Origin: Bacillota bacterium
Lineage (GTDB): Bacteria; Bacillota; Clostridia; Christensenellales; Aristaeellaceae
NCBI GenBank assembly: GCA_023460055.1
Contig: JAEWRJ010000005.1
Coordinates: 1-32,639 of the forward strand
Length of the DNA: 32,639 nucleotides
Direction: 5' to 3'
Shown: piece after piece, positions 31,836-32,639 of the stretch
Layout: each line of letters opens with the position of its first letter
Numbering within the stretch: the stretch's first letter is position 1
Translations under genes and position numbers: made by a program
Notes under the pieces: generated by a model
What the model saw: the letters and a program-made list of their open reading frames with translations, nothing else
Database searches by the model: none
Told to the model about the DNA's origin: nothing

Positions 31836-32525
31836 ATGTTCAATTATCTGCCGGCGCTTGCCCGCAGCCCGATGTTTGAAGGCATCGCCCCTGACGATCT
31901 CCCGGCGCTTCTCCTCTGCCTGAAGGCGCGGGAAAAGGAATATCAGCGCGGCGAGACAGTGATCGAGCCGGGCAGCAGCATCACCGAGCTTGGCCTGGTG
32001 CTCTCGGGGAGCGTTCAGGTATGGCAGATGGATTACTGGGGTCATCAGACCCTGATCCACAGGCTGGAGCGCATGGATGTATTTGCCGAGTCATTCGCCA
32101 TCGCCCGCCAGCCCATTCCGCTGGGTGTGACGGCGGCGGAACCAAGCCGGGTACTCTTTCTATCGGCGGACACATTGATCCGCCCCTGCGGCAGCGGCTG
32201 CTCCTCGCACAGCATCCTCAACATGAACTGGGCTCGGATGCTGGCGCAAAAAAACATCTCCCTGACCGATAACATCCGTCACCTGTCAAAGCGCAGCATC
32301 CACAACAAGCTGATCAGCTACCTGTCCGATCTGGCGGCAAGGCAGGGCAGCAGCCGTGTGGTGCCGCCTCTGTGCCGACAGGATCTGGCAGATTTTCTGT
32401 GCGTGGACAGAAGCGCGATGACCAGATGCCTTTACCACATGCAGGACGAGGGCATCCTGTCCATTGAGGGAAGAGCCATCCGCTTGAACAGCGAGCGTCA
32501 GCAAATGAATACCGGTGAGTTGTAA
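31836..32525 (+). CDS. Crp/Fnr-family transcriptional regulator
   Basis: A 229-residue regulator with an N-terminal cyclic-nucleotide-like beta-roll (residues about 12-115) including GSSITELGLVLSGSVQVW and DVFAESFAIA, a dimerisation helix, and a C-terminal winged helix (LCRQDLADFLCVDRSAMTRCLYHMQDEG, about 179-206) as DNA-reading head. Arg residues of cAMP-binding proteins are not obvious in the roll. Cys118 and Cys122 in RPCGSGCSSH lie just before the long helix, and Cys180, 189 and 198 lie in the DNA-binding domain. A redox, heme or Fe-S sensor is likely. AAGGAGG precedes the ATG by about 8 bp. It faces an Fe-S protein gene and shares a palindromic operator with it. Confidence 0.9.
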   Translation: MFNYLPALARSPMFEGIAPDDLPALLLCLKAREKEYQRGETVIEPGSSITELGLVLSGSVQVWQMDYWGHQTLIHRLERMDVFAESFAIARQPIPLGVTAAEPSRVLFLSADTLIRPCGSGCSSHSILNMNWARMLAQKNISLTDNIRHLSKRSIHNKLISYLSDLAARQGSSRVVPPLCRQDLADFLCVDRSAMTRCLYHMQDEGILSIEGRAIRLNSERQQMNTGEL

Positions 32526-32545
32526 AATGAGTTGCCCATAAAAAG

Positions 32546-32563
32546 TGATCCATTAAGGGATCA
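32546..32563. repeat. Inverted repeat TGATCC-N6-GGATCA
   Basis: Perfect 6-bp arms lie 20 bp after the Crp/Fnr stop codon. It may be a weak terminator or an operator for the next gene. No T-run follows. Confidence 0.35.
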
Positions 32564-32612
32564 AACCAGTTATGCTTAGTGTTGAAGACAAAAGCGACTG
32601 GAGAGAATCAAA

Positions 32613-32639
32613 ATGGATCAGAAGAAGCATAACACAGGG
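32613..32639 (+). CDS. Start of an unidentified gene (3' truncated by window end)
   Basis: An ATG at 32613 is preceded by GGAGAG at 7 bp spacing and opens the frame MDQKKHNTG up to the last base. The ribosome site makes a real gene likely, but nine residues are too few to name it. Confidence 0.45.

Noticed and set aside
1..32639. CRISPR arrays, insertion sequences, integrases or prophage genes
   Set aside because: No regularly spaced repeats, no transposase or integrase motifs and no terminal inverted repeats with target duplications were seen. The small inverted repeat at 32546 alone is not enough to call an element end.

Overview
The window looks like a chromosomal segment of a GC-rich, anaerobic, gut- or rumen-type member of the Clostridia. 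This is inference. It rests on strong AGGAGG ribosome sites, an Lpl-type ABC importer without its own ATPase, a Crp/Fnr regulator facing a ferredoxin-like gene, and extensive xylan catabolism. A Christensenellales-like lineage would fit, but gene content alone does not prove it. No phage, insertion sequence or CRISPR array is visible.

Layout. Positions 1-11700 are mostly housekeeping: the tail of an unknown gene, a secreted parvulin-type foldase, an Orn/Lys/Arg decarboxylase overlapping a degenerate Fpg/Nei-like protein, a secreted PIG-L deacetylase, uvrA, a small rightward operon (two esterase paralogues plus a DEDDh exonuclease), a GNAT acetyltransferase and a MobB-like P-loop protein. A tRNA-Arg(CCG) at 11886 is followed by a secreted protein with SH3-like domains.

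Positions 13921-30881 form one leftward glucuronoxylan utilisation locus. In transcription order it reads: AraC regulator; solute-binding protein; two permeases; GH10 xylanase without signal peptide; ThuA-like protein; Gfo/Idh/MocA oxidoreductase; metallo-beta-lactamase-fold hydrolase; GH67 alpha-glucuronidase; mannonate dehydratase; xylose isomerase; xylulokinase; GH3 beta-xylosidase. None of the glycosidases has an export signal. The picture is import of aldouronic or xylo-oligosaccharides, cytoplasmic hydrolysis, then entry of xylose and glucuronate into central metabolism. UxaC and UxuB, which normally flank UxuA in the pathway, are absent from the window.

Two points stand out. First, the promoters of the transporter operon and the ThuA operon share a two-box sequence at identical distance from their -10 elements. 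This suggests one AraC-type regulator drives both, and it ties the unexplained ThuA/Gfo/MBL trio to glucuronoxylan use. Second, at 31025-32525 a Crp/Fnr regulator and a ferredoxin-like protein diverge around a perfect TGTTGCA-N2-TGCAACA palindrome. It sits at -41.5 for the ferredoxin promoter and just downstream of the regulator's own promoter, a geometry that predicts activation of one and repression of the other.
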